NCBI GenBank assembly: GCA_003142095.1
Contig: PLON01000019.1
Span: 1-33,174, forward strand
DNA from: Acidimicrobiaceae bacterium
Lineage (GTDB): Bacteria > Actinomycetota > Acidimicrobiia > Acidimicrobiales > RAAP-2
DNA: 33,174 nt
Direction of reading: 5' to 3'
Positions 1 through 6,335 of the stretch are shown here, in pieces. The translations under genes were made by a program, and so were the position numbers. Below the pieces are notes generated by a model. That model did no database searches. It saw only the letters and a list, made by a program, of their open reading frames with translations, and was not told where the DNA came from. The stretch's first letter is position 1, and the number at the start of each line of letters is the position of its first letter.

Positions 1-141
1 AAAGATCACTCGGTTGCAACGGTTACGCACCCATAAGGAATCGCCTGCGCATGGGGGGCCATCGGCGTAGACACTGGGCTGCTTAACCCCAACTTGCTCT
101 CGAGAGCGTGGCCCGTTCAAAATTGCAACGAACGTGGGCAA

Positions 142-927
142 TCATTCAACTTCGTTGGTGAGATCCCACCACACTGTCGCAAGGGCTCTCTCCGCCACCG
201 GCTCCCGATTGGCTAGAAATTCTCGAACTTCGGACTCTCGCTCGGGAGGAAGACACAGTCGCACGCGCATGAAACGAGCCGCCGTGTCGAGATTTGGTTC
301 CACTCGCATCAACCCGTGCCACGCTTCCAAGCGTGGTGTTAGTCCCATTTCACCGACCACTTCCATGAGATCCAGTGGCGAAGGACCGCTGGGTCGTTCT
401 AGTCCCCAGAAGTGCCGCCACGCTGCGGTCATGTTCGACAAGGGGTGAGCGGCGGGGAGTTCCAGCACGATTCGATGCCGAGCGTGTTCGTTCATCGCTC
501 GCAAGAACGGCACGATGTCCGCCACGTTGTACACAACGTGATGAGCGACGGCCACGTCGCACTCCGGAGTCTCGGACGCCACCTCGGGCCAGAAGCCTTC
601 GACCGTCTCGACGTCGACGCCAAAGCGAACACCATTTCTTGCGTACATCGACAACATTTCGGCCTGATGATCGACGCCTACTCCGCGGCGGACCTGCGGA
701 ACCAGCGCGTACGTCGCCACTCCTCCGCCGCAACCGACATCGAGAACGCTGGCCTCGTCGCCGAGAGCTTCCCTTGCCCGATCGTGCGAGGGAGAAGTCG
801 GGATGGTGTCGGGCACATCGAAGAGCTCGGGTGGATGAATCCACGGACTCTCCGGAGCTTGGCTCAGAATGTTCTCGGGGATCGACCAGGCCTCGAGCGC
901 TTCGCGCCACCTGCTAGCTGCCGACAC
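142..927 (-). CDS. class I SAM-dependent methyltransferase
   Basis: 261 residues from a GTG start. The glycine-rich SAM-binding motif I (VLDVGCGGG) is at residues 62-70, followed by an acidic end of strand beta2 at D86 (VGVDHQ). This is the Rossmann-type class I methyltransferase fold; the methyl acceptor cannot be told from sequence. It is the last gene of a four-gene minus-strand run: the start lies 6 bp after the stop of the Cys-rich small protein, with a GAGGAAAG ribosome-binding site inside that gene's end. The context (CstR-like repressor, CoA-disulfide reductase-rhodanese) suggests a role in sulfur or thiol stress, perhaps methylating a sulfur or metalloid compound, but this is inference. 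The fold call is secure, the role is not. Confidence 0.85.
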   Translation of the reverse strand: MSAASRWREALEAWSIPENILSQAPESPWIHPPELFDVPDTIPTSPSHDRAREALGDEASVLDVGCGGGVATYALVPQVRRGVGVDHQAEMLSMYARNGVRFGVDVETVEGFWPEVASETPECDVAVAHHVVYNVADIVPFLRAMNEHARHRIVLELPAAHPLSNMTAAWRHFWGLERPSGPSPLDLMEVVGEMGLTPRLEAWHGLMRVEPNLDTAARFMRVRLCLPPERESEVREFLANREPVAERALATVWWDLTNEVE

Positions 928-933
928 CTGGTC

Positions 934-1107
934 TCACTTTCCTCGAAGACGCGAGAGAAAGCCGCTGCTCTTCGAGCCAGCTAGTTCTTCGCTCGTACAG
1001 TTGCACCGCTGATTCTTGGGAACCCCGGCGAGTGCCTGTTCGACGTGCTTGCCACATCCCTTCCATGTGGCTTTCCCGCATCGACGACATGTTGTCTTGC
1101 TGCACAT
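934..1107 (-). CDS. small Cys-rich conserved protein, probably metal-binding
   Basis: 57 residues starting MCSKTTCRRCGKATW. The ATG at 1107 is preceded by AAGGAAG at good spacing, so it is preferred over an in-frame start 16 codons upstream. Cysteines fall as C-x4-C-x2-C, a further GCGKH, and a CNC, all within the first 37 residues, as in a zinc or iron binding knuckle. The C-terminal 20 residues are polar and basic. I recognise this as a small conserved family of actinobacteria without a known function. It sits 25 bp after the CoA-disulfide reductase-rhodanese gene and 6 bp before the methyltransferase gene, so it should be co-transcribed under the CstR-type operator. A metal- or persulfide-carrying role is a guess from the cysteines and the context. 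Confidence 0.75.
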   Translation of the reverse strand: MCSKTTCRRCGKATWKGCGKHVEQALAGVPKNQRCNCTSEELAGSKSSGFLSRLRGK

Positions 1108-1132
1108 CTTTTCTTCCTTTCGTTTCGCGCGA

Positions 1133-2776
1133 TTACGCGTAGGCTGAAGAATCACGGGCGGCCGGCGAATGAAGCCACGTCTCGTATCCCCCGTCGAGAT
1201 TCTTGGCGCTGAAGCTCAATTCGCCGAGCAGCAACGTTGCGGTGTGTCCGCGTTGGCCCACTTGACAGGTCACCACCACGCGCGTAGTCCCAATCTCGCC
1301 GACGCGCTCGCGCAATTCGTCGAGCGGGATATTGCGAGATCCTGGGATGTGTCCGTCGGCAAACTCCTTCTCGGTCCGAACGTCCACCAACTCGTACCCG
1401 CGCGAGCGATACTCCTCCAACTCACTCCACTGGACTGGATCGCAGAGTCCGCTCAAGACGTTCTCGGCCATGTAGCCGAGCATGTTGACGGGATCCTTCG
1501 CGGATCCGAATGGTGGTGCGTAGGCGAGCTCAAGATCAGCGAGCTCCGGTGCCGTGATGCCACCACGAATGGCGGTTGCGAGCACATCAATTCTCTTGTC
1601 CACGCCCGAGCGGCCGACGCCCTGTGCACCCAAGATTTCACCACTAACCGGATCGAAAATCAGCTTCAGAGCCATCTTCTCCGACCCGGGGTAGTAGCCC
1701 GCGTGTGAACCGGGGTGGGAGTGAATGGATATCGCCGCCCTACCAGCCTCTCGAAGTCGCTTCTCGTTCCATCCCGTGGTGGCGATGGTCAGATCAAAGA
1801 CTTTGACGATGGCTGTTCCAATGGTGGCCAGCGGTCGCACGTCGCGGCCCGCGATGTGGTCCGCGACCACCCGGCCGTGACGATTCGCGATGTTCGCGAG
1901 CGGGACCAATGAGGCACTCCCGTCGAGCGCATCAGTCTTCTCCGCGGCGTCACCAACGGCGTAAATCGATGGATCGCTCGTCCGATTGAACTCGTCCACT
2001 TGGATGCCGCCCCGAGGACCAACCGCTAGATCCGCCGTGCGCGCGAGGGCGACGTCGGGGCGAACGCCAATCGCGACAATCACCAACTCGCCCGGTAGAT
2101 GCTCGCCACTTGACAGTTCGACACCCACGGGATCGATGCTGACAACAGAAGAACCCAGGCGGACCTCAACGCCATGACTCGTCAACTCCTCGGTGACCAG
2201 TTGGGCCATTTCGGGATCAAGAGGCGCCAGGACCTGGTCCAACGCCTCTACGAGCGTGACGGGAATCCCTCGATGACGGAGATTCTCGGAGATCTCAAGG
2301 CCGATGAAGCCGCCGCCAATCACCACAGCGTGAGCCGGACGTGCGCCAACGGCATCGCTCATTCGCTCAACGTCCTCCACCGTCCGTAGTGGCAGAGCTC
2401 GTTCAATCCCGGGAATCGGCGGGGTAACCGGAGACGCTCCCGGACTGAGCACAAGTTTGTCGTAGGACAACTCGTAAGAGGTCTTGGTCGAGAGGTCGAC
2501 CACGCAGACCTTCTTGGTGACTGGATCAATCGACTTGACCTCACTGGATACACGAACGTCGAGACGAAACTGTTCATGGAGAGACTCGGGAGTCTGGAGG
2601 AGCAGGTCAGATTCGTCTTCAATCACGCCACCGACGTAGTAGGGCAGACCACAGTTGGCGTAGCTCACGTGTCCACTACGTTCGAGCACAACAATCTCCG
2701 CGTCAGCGTCAAGACGCCGCAGTCGCGTAGCTGCTGACATGCCACCGGCGACACCACCAACAATGACAACGCGCAC
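1133..2776 (-). CDS. cdr: CoA-disulfide (CoA-persulfide) reductase fused to rhodanese
   Basis: 547 residues. It begins with an FAD Rossmann motif (VVIVGGVAGGMSAA, residues 3-16). The active-site Cys42 sits in SYANCGLPYY, the signature of the CoADR / NADH oxidase / NADH-persulfide reductase group. A second nucleotide-binding motif (VVIGGGFIGLE) and a C-terminal FAD-contact motif (YAVGDAAE) follow, then the dimerisation domain. The last ~90 residues are a rhodanese domain with Cys504 in the loop CQVGQRG. Such fusions reduce CoA-disulfide or CoA-persulfide with NAD(P)H, and the rhodanese handles sulfane sulfur. The gene starts 9 bp after the CsoR/CstR-type repressor gene, which supports a persulfide detoxification role. 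The length and both catalytic cysteines look intact. Confidence 0.9.
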   Translation of the reverse strand: MRVVIVGGVAGGMSAATRLRRLDADAEIVVLERSGHVSYANCGLPYYVGGVIEDESDLLLQTPESLHEQFRLDVRVSSEVKSIDPVTKKVCVVDLSTKTSYELSYDKLVLSPGASPVTPPIPGIERALPLRTVEDVERMSDAVGARPAHAVVIGGGFIGLEISENLRHRGIPVTLVEALDQVLAPLDPEMAQLVTEELTSHGVEVRLGSSVVSIDPVGVELSSGEHLPGELVIVAIGVRPDVALARTADLAVGPRGGIQVDEFNRTSDPSIYAVGDAAEKTDALDGSASLVPLANIANRHGRVVADHIAGRDVRPLATIGTAIVKVFDLTIATTGWNEKRLREAGRAAISIHSHPGSHAGYYPGSEKMALKLIFDPVSGEILGAQGVGRSGVDKRIDVLATAIRGGITAPELADLELAYAPPFGSAKDPVNMLGYMAENVLSGLCDPVQWSELEEYRSRGYELVDVRTEKEFADGHIPGSRNIPLDELRERVGEIGTTRVVVTCQVGQRGHTATLLLGELSFSAKNLDGGYETWLHSPAARDSSAYA

Positions 2777-2785
2777 GACAGTCCC

Positions 2786-3073
2786 CTACGCCAGACTCAA
2801 GAAGAGCTTTTGCAAGCTCGCGGACACATCGTCAGCGTCGACCGACGGATCAGTGAGGCATTCCTTCAGGCTGGAAGAGATCAAGGTGAAGGCGGCCGTG
2901 TTGATGGCCTTGCTCACTGCGGCCATCTGAGTGACGATCGCCTCACAGTCGCGACCCTCTTCCATCATGCGCACGATGGCTCCCAATTGTCCGTGAGCGC
3001 GTTTTAGTCGGTTAGTGATCACGGTCGACTGATGGGCATCTTGCAACACGTGTCCGGACTTCTTGCTAACCAT
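2786..3073 (-). CDS. cstR: CsoR/CstR-family repressor, probably persulfide-sensing CstR
   Basis: 95 residues. The ATG at 3073 follows AAGGGG in the upstream sequence and fits the family length; an upstream in-frame extension would run into the operator and is rejected. The three-helix CsoR core is clear (NRLKRAHGQLGAI, residues 21-33). The copper sensor CsoR uses Cys-His-Cys. Here the matching positions are C43, S68 and C72: both cysteines are kept at the family spacing of 29, and the histidine is replaced by serine. Loss of His with two retained Cys is characteristic of CstR, which senses persulfides by forming a di- or trisulfide link. The gene heads the operon with the CoADR-rhodanese and is preceded by a palindromic operator, so autoregulation is expected. 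A noncanonical metal sensor is the alternative. Confidence 0.87.
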   Translation of the reverse strand: MVSKKSGHVLQDAHQSTVITNRLKRAHGQLGAIVRMMEEGRDCEAIVTQMAAVSKAINTAAFTLISSSLKECLTDPSVDADDVSASLQKLFLSLA

Positions 3074-3095
3074 GCTGCCCCTTTGAACATTAGAA

Positions 3096-3115
3096 CTATA
3101 CCCCATAGGGTATAG
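3096..3115 (-). promoter_or_regulatory. CsoR/CstR-type operator over the operon promoter
   Basis: A 20-bp near-perfect palindrome (CTATACCC, four central bases, GGGTATAG; 18 of 20 positions symmetric). TACCC-N-GGGTA is the known form of the CsoR/CstR-family operator. Read on the minus strand it ends in TATAGT, a plausible -10 element, 22 bp before the repressor start, so binding would block RNA polymerase. No good -35 is visible. Confidence 0.8.
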
Positions 3116-3165
3116 CACACCTAAGCACCCACGTGTCACTCAGCCACCGCTTCACCACAAAACGT

Positions 3166-3201
3166 CCTTTGGAACGCTTCGACATTGAGGCGCTCCAAAG
3201 G
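3166..3201. repeat. imperfect inverted repeat (stem-loop)
   Basis: Arms at 3166-3177 and 3190-3201 pair at 11 of 12 positions around a 12-nt loop. There is no following T-run in either direction, so it is not a standard intrinsic terminator. It lies between divergent transcription units. Confidence 0.5.
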
Positions 3202-3344
3202 AGCTTCGATGTATGAGACACGACGAGATCGTGCAGACGGTACTTGCGACATTCAGGTCTTGAACAAGAGACCGAAGGTGCCTGAGCGATCGGACATCAA
3301 ACGTGCCGCTTGAACAGGGGGCAACGTTGTAAATTTGACAACGC

Positions 3345-3372
3345 GTGGACCTTGAGGGACACAATAAGAACC
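3345..3372. repeat. 28-bp dispersed repeat, copy 1
   Basis: Begins GTGGACCTTG and ends ACAATAAGAACC. It matches 9047-9074 at 25 of 28 positions, in the same orientation. Copy 1 is about 57 bp before the HTH-MNT gene; copy 2 is about 100 bp after vapC. Both lie in the toxin-antitoxin island. Function unknown: a mobile-element end or recombination scar is possible. Confidence 0.6.
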
Positions 3373-3428
3373 GGTATTTCTCTAATCTTGAGTAACTGCT
3401 CATAGACAATCAGTACTATATTTACCTT

Positions 3429-3959
3429 ATGATGAATCGGAAGGACAACTCGACCGGAAAGCTCCTTCGACAGGCACGCATCAGCGCCCGACTGTCGCAA
3501 ACCGATGTCGCACGTCGTGCTCTGGTTGCTCAAAGCGTTATCAGTGCCTACGAATCCGGCCGGAGGGAACCCTCAGTTTCAACGCTCGAACGTCTCGTAC
3601 TCGCGACGGGACACCGCCTGGTCCTCAACTTCGAGCGCACAAACGATTATCCGCCCGGCCTGCCTGACACCCCTCTTGGTCGCCGACTCCGCCAGCGCCG
3701 ACGCTCAATACTCGCCTGTGCGGCGCTCCATTGCGCGAGCAACGTCCGCGTCTTTGGAAGCACTGCGCGGGGTGAAGACCGGCCAGATAGCGACGTCGAT
3801 TTGGTGGTCGACCTGGACAAAGGAACAGGGCTGTTTACCTTGGAAGCACTACGCAGGGAACTTTCGGAGATCCTTGGCGTGCCAGTTGACGTCGCCCCGT
3901 CAGACAGCCTCCGACCTCGTGTTCGAGAAGAGGTCGAACGCGAGGCTATCCCACTATGA
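3429..3959 (+). CDS. mntA: HTH-MNT antitoxin (Xre domain fused to minimal nucleotidyltransferase)
   Basis: 176 residues. Residues 11-65 form an Xre/Cro helix-turn-helix (LLRQARISARLSQTDVARR...SVISAYESGRREPSVSTLERL). Residues ~100-175 form a minimal nucleotidyltransferase with the signature GS-x10-DxD (GS at 110-111, DVD at 122-124), the metal and nucleotide site of the MntA family. In MntA/HepT systems the MNT protein AMPylates the HEPN toxin to silence it; an N-terminal HTH adds a way to bind its own promoter. The stop codon overlaps an ATG (ATGA, 3956-3959), the expected start of the HEPN partner. The start is ATG at 3429 (or the next codon, also ATG); no clear Shine-Dalgarno is present. 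Confidence 0.87.
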   Translation: MMNRKDNSTGKLLRQARISARLSQTDVARRALVAQSVISAYESGRREPSVSTLERLVLATGHRLVLNFERTNDYPPGLPDTPLGRRLRQRRRSILACAALHCASNVRVFGSTARGEDRPDSDVDLVVDLDKGTGLFTLEALRRELSEILGVPVDVAPSDSLRPRVREEVEREAIPL

Positions 3960-4358
3960 GTTCACGACGACGACGAGCGCCTCGCCGACATCGTTGACGC
4001 GATTACCGCAATTAGGAGCCACCTCACTCGTGGCGACCTCTCCGACGGACTCATTTTCGACGCCGTTCGACTACGTCTAATCGAAATTGGCGAGGCAGTG
4101 AAGTTGTTAGATCCCAAGCTCGTCGCGAGCGAGCGGGATGTCAAGTGGTCGGACGCGGCCGGTATGCGCGACTGGCTTGCGCACCACTATTTCGACACCT
4201 CCCAGGCAGTGGTCGAAGCAACTATCACGGAGGATCTTCCGCCACTTGAAGCAGCCGTCCTGCAATTTCAGGCGCGCTCGAACTCTCCAAACAGCACGAC
4301 CGCAACGTCCCAAGTCGCGCTCGGAACAACGATCGCGGGCTTGGGCGCTAGCGCATAG
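3956..4358 (+). pseudogene. hepT: HEPN (HepT-like) RNase toxin, apparent frameshift near start
   Basis: The ATG at 3956 overlaps the MNT stop as ATGA, the usual arrangement for this pair, but its frame ends after 13 codons. Directly after the MNT stop, the third frame reads DDDERLADIVDAITAIRSHL and continues without a stop to 4358, giving a full HEPN protein. It carries the toxin signature R-x4-H-x-Y in RDWLAHHYFD. One base must be skipped within the CGACGACGACGA stretch (3967-3980) to join ATG to this frame. The only standard start inside the good frame is GTG at 4098, which would delete about 45 residues including the first helices. It may be a disrupted toxin, a sequencing error, a programmed +1 shift, or TGA readthrough giving an MNT-HEPN fusion. 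Confidence 0.7.
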
Positions 4359-4414
4359 CTGACACCAGCGACGATGACGCAGGGTGTTGCGGAGTGGGAC
4401 TTCGTGTGTCTTCG

Positions 4415-4458
4415 GTGGGCGCTGAGGGACTCGAACCCCCGACCTGCTGAGTGTAAAT
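4415..4458. repeat. attL-like 44-bp direct repeat of the tRNA-Val 3' part
   Basis: Identical over 44 bp to 10554-10597, which covers the tRNA-Val(TAC) gene from its 3' end to the anticodon loop, in the same orientation. Tyrosine recombinases that insert into tRNA genes leave exactly this: an intact tRNA at one end and a displaced 3' fragment at the other. The two copies bound about 6.1 kb. Confidence 0.82.
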
Positions 4459-4583
4459 GGGAAACGATCCGTCGCCGTAAGTCGTCGATGGTCGATTTTG
4501 TTGATTTCTACTGGGCTTTCCGTCGCACCTTGTCGGTTCTGTCGTGCGCCGTCAGACCTGTGTGAGGGATGTTTTGAGGGATG
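4450..4583. repeat. attachment arm repeat, copy 1
   Basis: Starts inside the tRNA core (AGTGTAAAT) and runs about 134 bp to TTTTGAGGGATG. A diverged copy lies at 8071-8191, with long identical stretches such as ATCGATGGTCGATTTTGT-like and CCTTGTCGGTTCTGTC blocks. It includes two spaced TGAGGGAT motifs (4563-4570 and 4575-4582), which could be integrase arm sites. Confidence 0.65.
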
Positions 4584-4628
4584 AATCGCGATGCTCTTCT
4601 CCTCTCAAGCTCTGCTGTTTTCATCTGG

Positions 4629-4645
4629 TTACCCCGCTCGGCTCC
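4629..4645. repeat. 17-bp repeat after a minus-strand gene, copy 1
   Basis: The sequence TTACCCCGCTCGGCTCC is identical at 6307-6323. Both copies lie just downstream of minus-strand genes (the membrane-protein gene and hipA). On the minus strand copy 1 can form a short CTCGG/CCGAG stem with neighbouring bases. A shared 3'-end element or terminator remnant is possible. Confidence 0.5.
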
Positions 4646-4747
4646 GCCTCGCCCGAGTCCATACTCGCGGTCAAGATTTGGGCCGTTAACGAATTCCCCA
4701 AGGGACGTTGAGATGACGGCGGACGCTTTTGCCACTTCTTCTCCCCG

Positions 4748-5866
4748 CTAAGGCTTGGGGCAGGCCTCGAGACCGGGAGAGTACATTAAATCGTAGGCGC
4801 CGTGTCGAACGTAGGCGCCGTTTCGAACGCAGACGATAGACCGTTCGCTCGTTCCGCGCTTCACCAAGTCAAAGTGAAAGACGAGCTCGTGCTTAACGTC
4901 TAACAGGTTCACGTTCTCTGTCGTGGCAGTTACGTGAGTTATCTTCCACGATCCTCGATGAGCAAACAATCTCGTCGTCCATTCACGCACGTCGCTCACG
5001 CCGGCCGTTCGAAGATCAGCGAATCCCCCCACGTAACTCAAAGCGGCGTTGACCGTGGCCAGAGCTTCACTTTGTGCTGGCGTTTGGCCGGGAGTTTTTG
5101 AATGATTAAACGACCAGAGTGCGTAAACAGTCGTAAAGCGACGAGTGCAGTACGTCGACGTCAGAGATTCCGATGATCGAGGCTCTACGCACAACAGGTC
5201 AGGCTCTTTGTTAAGTGGCGTCGTCACCGTGTGGGTGACACCCTTGCGAACGTACTGCAAGGTCAAGCCCTCAACGCCATAGAGATGGCCCTTTAACGGC
5301 GCCACCATGCTCGCCACAATCGAGTCATCGTTGCCCAAGACAACGGAGCGCCCAATTGCTGGCACTAAACCAGGCGTAGTACTTGGGAGGTCGACTCCCA
5401 ATTCCTTTTGATGATGCACGTCAACGTCAACGCGGACGAGGCGAGGTACGGGATAGTCCTTGTATCCGATAAGTGAAACGTGCAGCAACCGAATTCGCAC
5501 GCTCGAGCGATTCGTAAATCGAAAATTGAAGTTGTTGACCGTCTTCGGCCTCGTAGGCATGCCCGCTCCGCCCTCGTTGTGCATAGACAGCGGGAGGGCT
5601 GCGTAATTGACTTCCGAGGCAAGAACACCGATGACCAGCGCAGCCACCATTGCCACTGCCAGCGCGACACTGGTAGTCCAGCGAAATCCGCGATCGAGCC
5701 TGAATCGGGTGGTGACGCCGTGCAACACGATGTTAAGTCCGCGGCCATACGAAACAGGTTGTTCCTCAAGTTCATCTTCGAGGTGCGCCACGAACTCCTC
5801 TCCGTAACGCTCGCGCCACTTTGCGGGATACCACCGGAGGTAGCTGAGCGCCTGACGTCGATACAT
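4748..5866 (-). CDS. single-pass membrane protein paired with PadR regulator
   Basis: 372 residues from ATG 5866. The N-terminus (YRRQALSYLRWYPAKWRERYGEEF) is a helical cytoplasmic segment of the kind found in membrane proteins encoded next to PadR regulators (HAAS/DUF1700-like). One transmembrane helix follows at residues 65-84. The remaining ~285 residues would be extracytoplasmic and mostly beta; I do not recognise the domain. It follows the PadR gene directly: a GTG at 5899 would give a GTGA overlap with the padR stop, and a TTG at 5911 is also possible. ATG 5866 fits the start of homology but has only a weak ribosome-binding site. PadR and membrane protein together probably form a ligand-controlled envelope module. 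The start is uncertain. Confidence 0.7.
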   Translation of the reverse strand: MYRRQALSYLRWYPAKWRERYGEEFVAHLEDELEEQPVSYGRGLNIVLHGVTTRFRLDRGFRWTTSVALAVAMVAALVIGVLASEVNYAALPLSMHNEGGAGMPTRPKTVNNFNFRFTNRSSVRIRLLHVSLIGYKDYPVPRLVRVDVDVHHQKELGVDLPSTTPGLVPAIGRSVVLGNDDSIVASMVAPLKGHLYGVEGLTLQYVRKGVTHTVTTPLNKEPDLLCVEPRSSESLTSTYCTRRFTTVYALWSFNHSKTPGQTPAQSEALATVNAALSYVGGFADLRTAGVSDVREWTTRLFAHRGSWKITHVTATTENVNLLDVKHELVFHFDLVKRGTSERSIVCVRNGAYVRHGAYDLMYSPGLEACPKP

Positions 5867-5895
5867 CGACGTCTCGGAATTAGTGACTTCAATTT

Positions 5896-6237
5896 TCACG
5901 CGGGCGACCAATGACGAGATAGTCGACGCTGACTTTCGGCGAGCACTTTGGCTTGAGCATTCACGTGCTCTTTCAATGCCGTCGCGCCGTTGGCCGTTAA
6001 GCGATAGGGGCGACGTCGATCCTCTGAAGGAACCGGCTCAATCAAACCCTGAGTTTCGAGTCGGGCCAGCGCCTCATACAGCGTGCCGGGAGCGAGTCGG
6101 ACATTGGCGAAATTCTCGACGTCCTTCGTGAGGGCGTAACCGTGTTTTTCGCCGTCAGCCAAACTTGAGAGGATCAAGAACGCGGTACCCGCGTTTCGAG
6201 ATCCCTTTTCCAAATCGAATGAGGAAGTTCGTGCCAT
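5896..6237 (-). CDS. PadR-family transcriptional regulator
   Basis: 113 residues. It has the PadR winged helix: AFLILSSLADGEKHGYALTKDVE (residues ~19-41), then APGTLYEALARLETQGLIEP (recognition helix and wing) and RRPYRLTANGATAL. PadR proteins are small repressors controlling neighbouring membrane or efflux genes. The downstream membrane-protein gene overlaps or abuts its end, so the two are one unit. The promoter is clear: minus-strand TTGACC, a 17-bp spacer and TATAGT, with an inverted repeat in the spacer. Counting 7 bases from the -10 puts the transcript start at the ATG itself, so the mRNA is predicted to be leaderless and self-repressed. Confidence 0.9.
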   Translation of the reverse strand: MARTSSFDLEKGSRNAGTAFLILSSLADGEKHGYALTKDVENFANVRLAPGTLYEALARLETQGLIEPVPSEDRRRPYRLTANGATALKEHVNAQAKVLAESQRRLSRHWSPA

Positions 6238-6243
6238 AACGCC

Positions 6244-6272
6244 ACTATATCGGCTGACGATATAACGGTCAA
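6244..6272 (-). promoter_or_regulatory. padR promoter with embedded inverted-repeat operator
   Basis: On the minus strand TTGACC (6267-6272) and TATAGT (6244-6249) are separated by 17 bp. The spacer and -10 hold a perfect inverted repeat, TATATCG at 6246-6252 and CGATATA at 6258-6264, with a 5-bp centre. This fits a PadR operator. The ATG at 6237 lies at the expected transcript start. Confidence 0.75.
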
Positions 6273-6306
6273 CGAACGATCTCGTTTTCTCCGATATTAC
6301 GTTAAA

Positions 6307-6323
6307 TTACCCCGCTCGGCTCC
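6307..6323. repeat. 17-bp repeat after hipA, copy 2
   Basis: Identical to 4629-4645. It lies 13 bp beyond the hipA stop codon in the direction of hipA transcription. See copy 1. Confidence 0.5.
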
Positions 6324-6335
6324 CTTCGGTCTAGG

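Larger units (their letters stand above)
3116..3428. other. intergenic region with inverted repeats, no credible gene
   Basis: This stretch separates the CstR operon from the HTH-MNT gene. Short open frames here lack ribosome-binding sites and recognisable motifs. It holds an inverted repeat (CCTTTGGAACGC at 3166-3177 and GCGCTCCAAAGG at 3190-3201, 11 of 12 pairs, 12-nt loop) with no T-run after it, and the 28-bp repeat at 3345-3372 that recurs near 9047. An AT-rich stretch just before 3429 probably contains the promoter of the toxin-antitoxin module. Confidence 0.6.
4359..4747. other. non-coding attachment region of an integrative element
   Basis: No credible gene. It contains the 44-bp copy of the tRNA-Val 3' part (4415-4458), the attached arm sequence (to 4583) and a 17-bp repeat at 4629-4645 that recurs after hipA. 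A short minus-strand open frame (4508-4735) lies mostly inside the arm repeat and shows no protein motif. Confidence 0.6.

Noticed and set aside
95-106. Perfect 12-bp palindrome GCTCTCGAGAGC after the methyltransferase gene
   Set aside because: It has no loop and no T-run, is short enough to arise by chance, and supports no function.
3074-3139. 22-residue upstream extension of the CstR-like repressor
   Set aside because: It would be translated through the operator and promoter, and lacks family similarity.
4508-4735. 75-residue minus-strand open frame
   Set aside because: It lies largely in the attachment arm repeat, has no motif and no good start signal.
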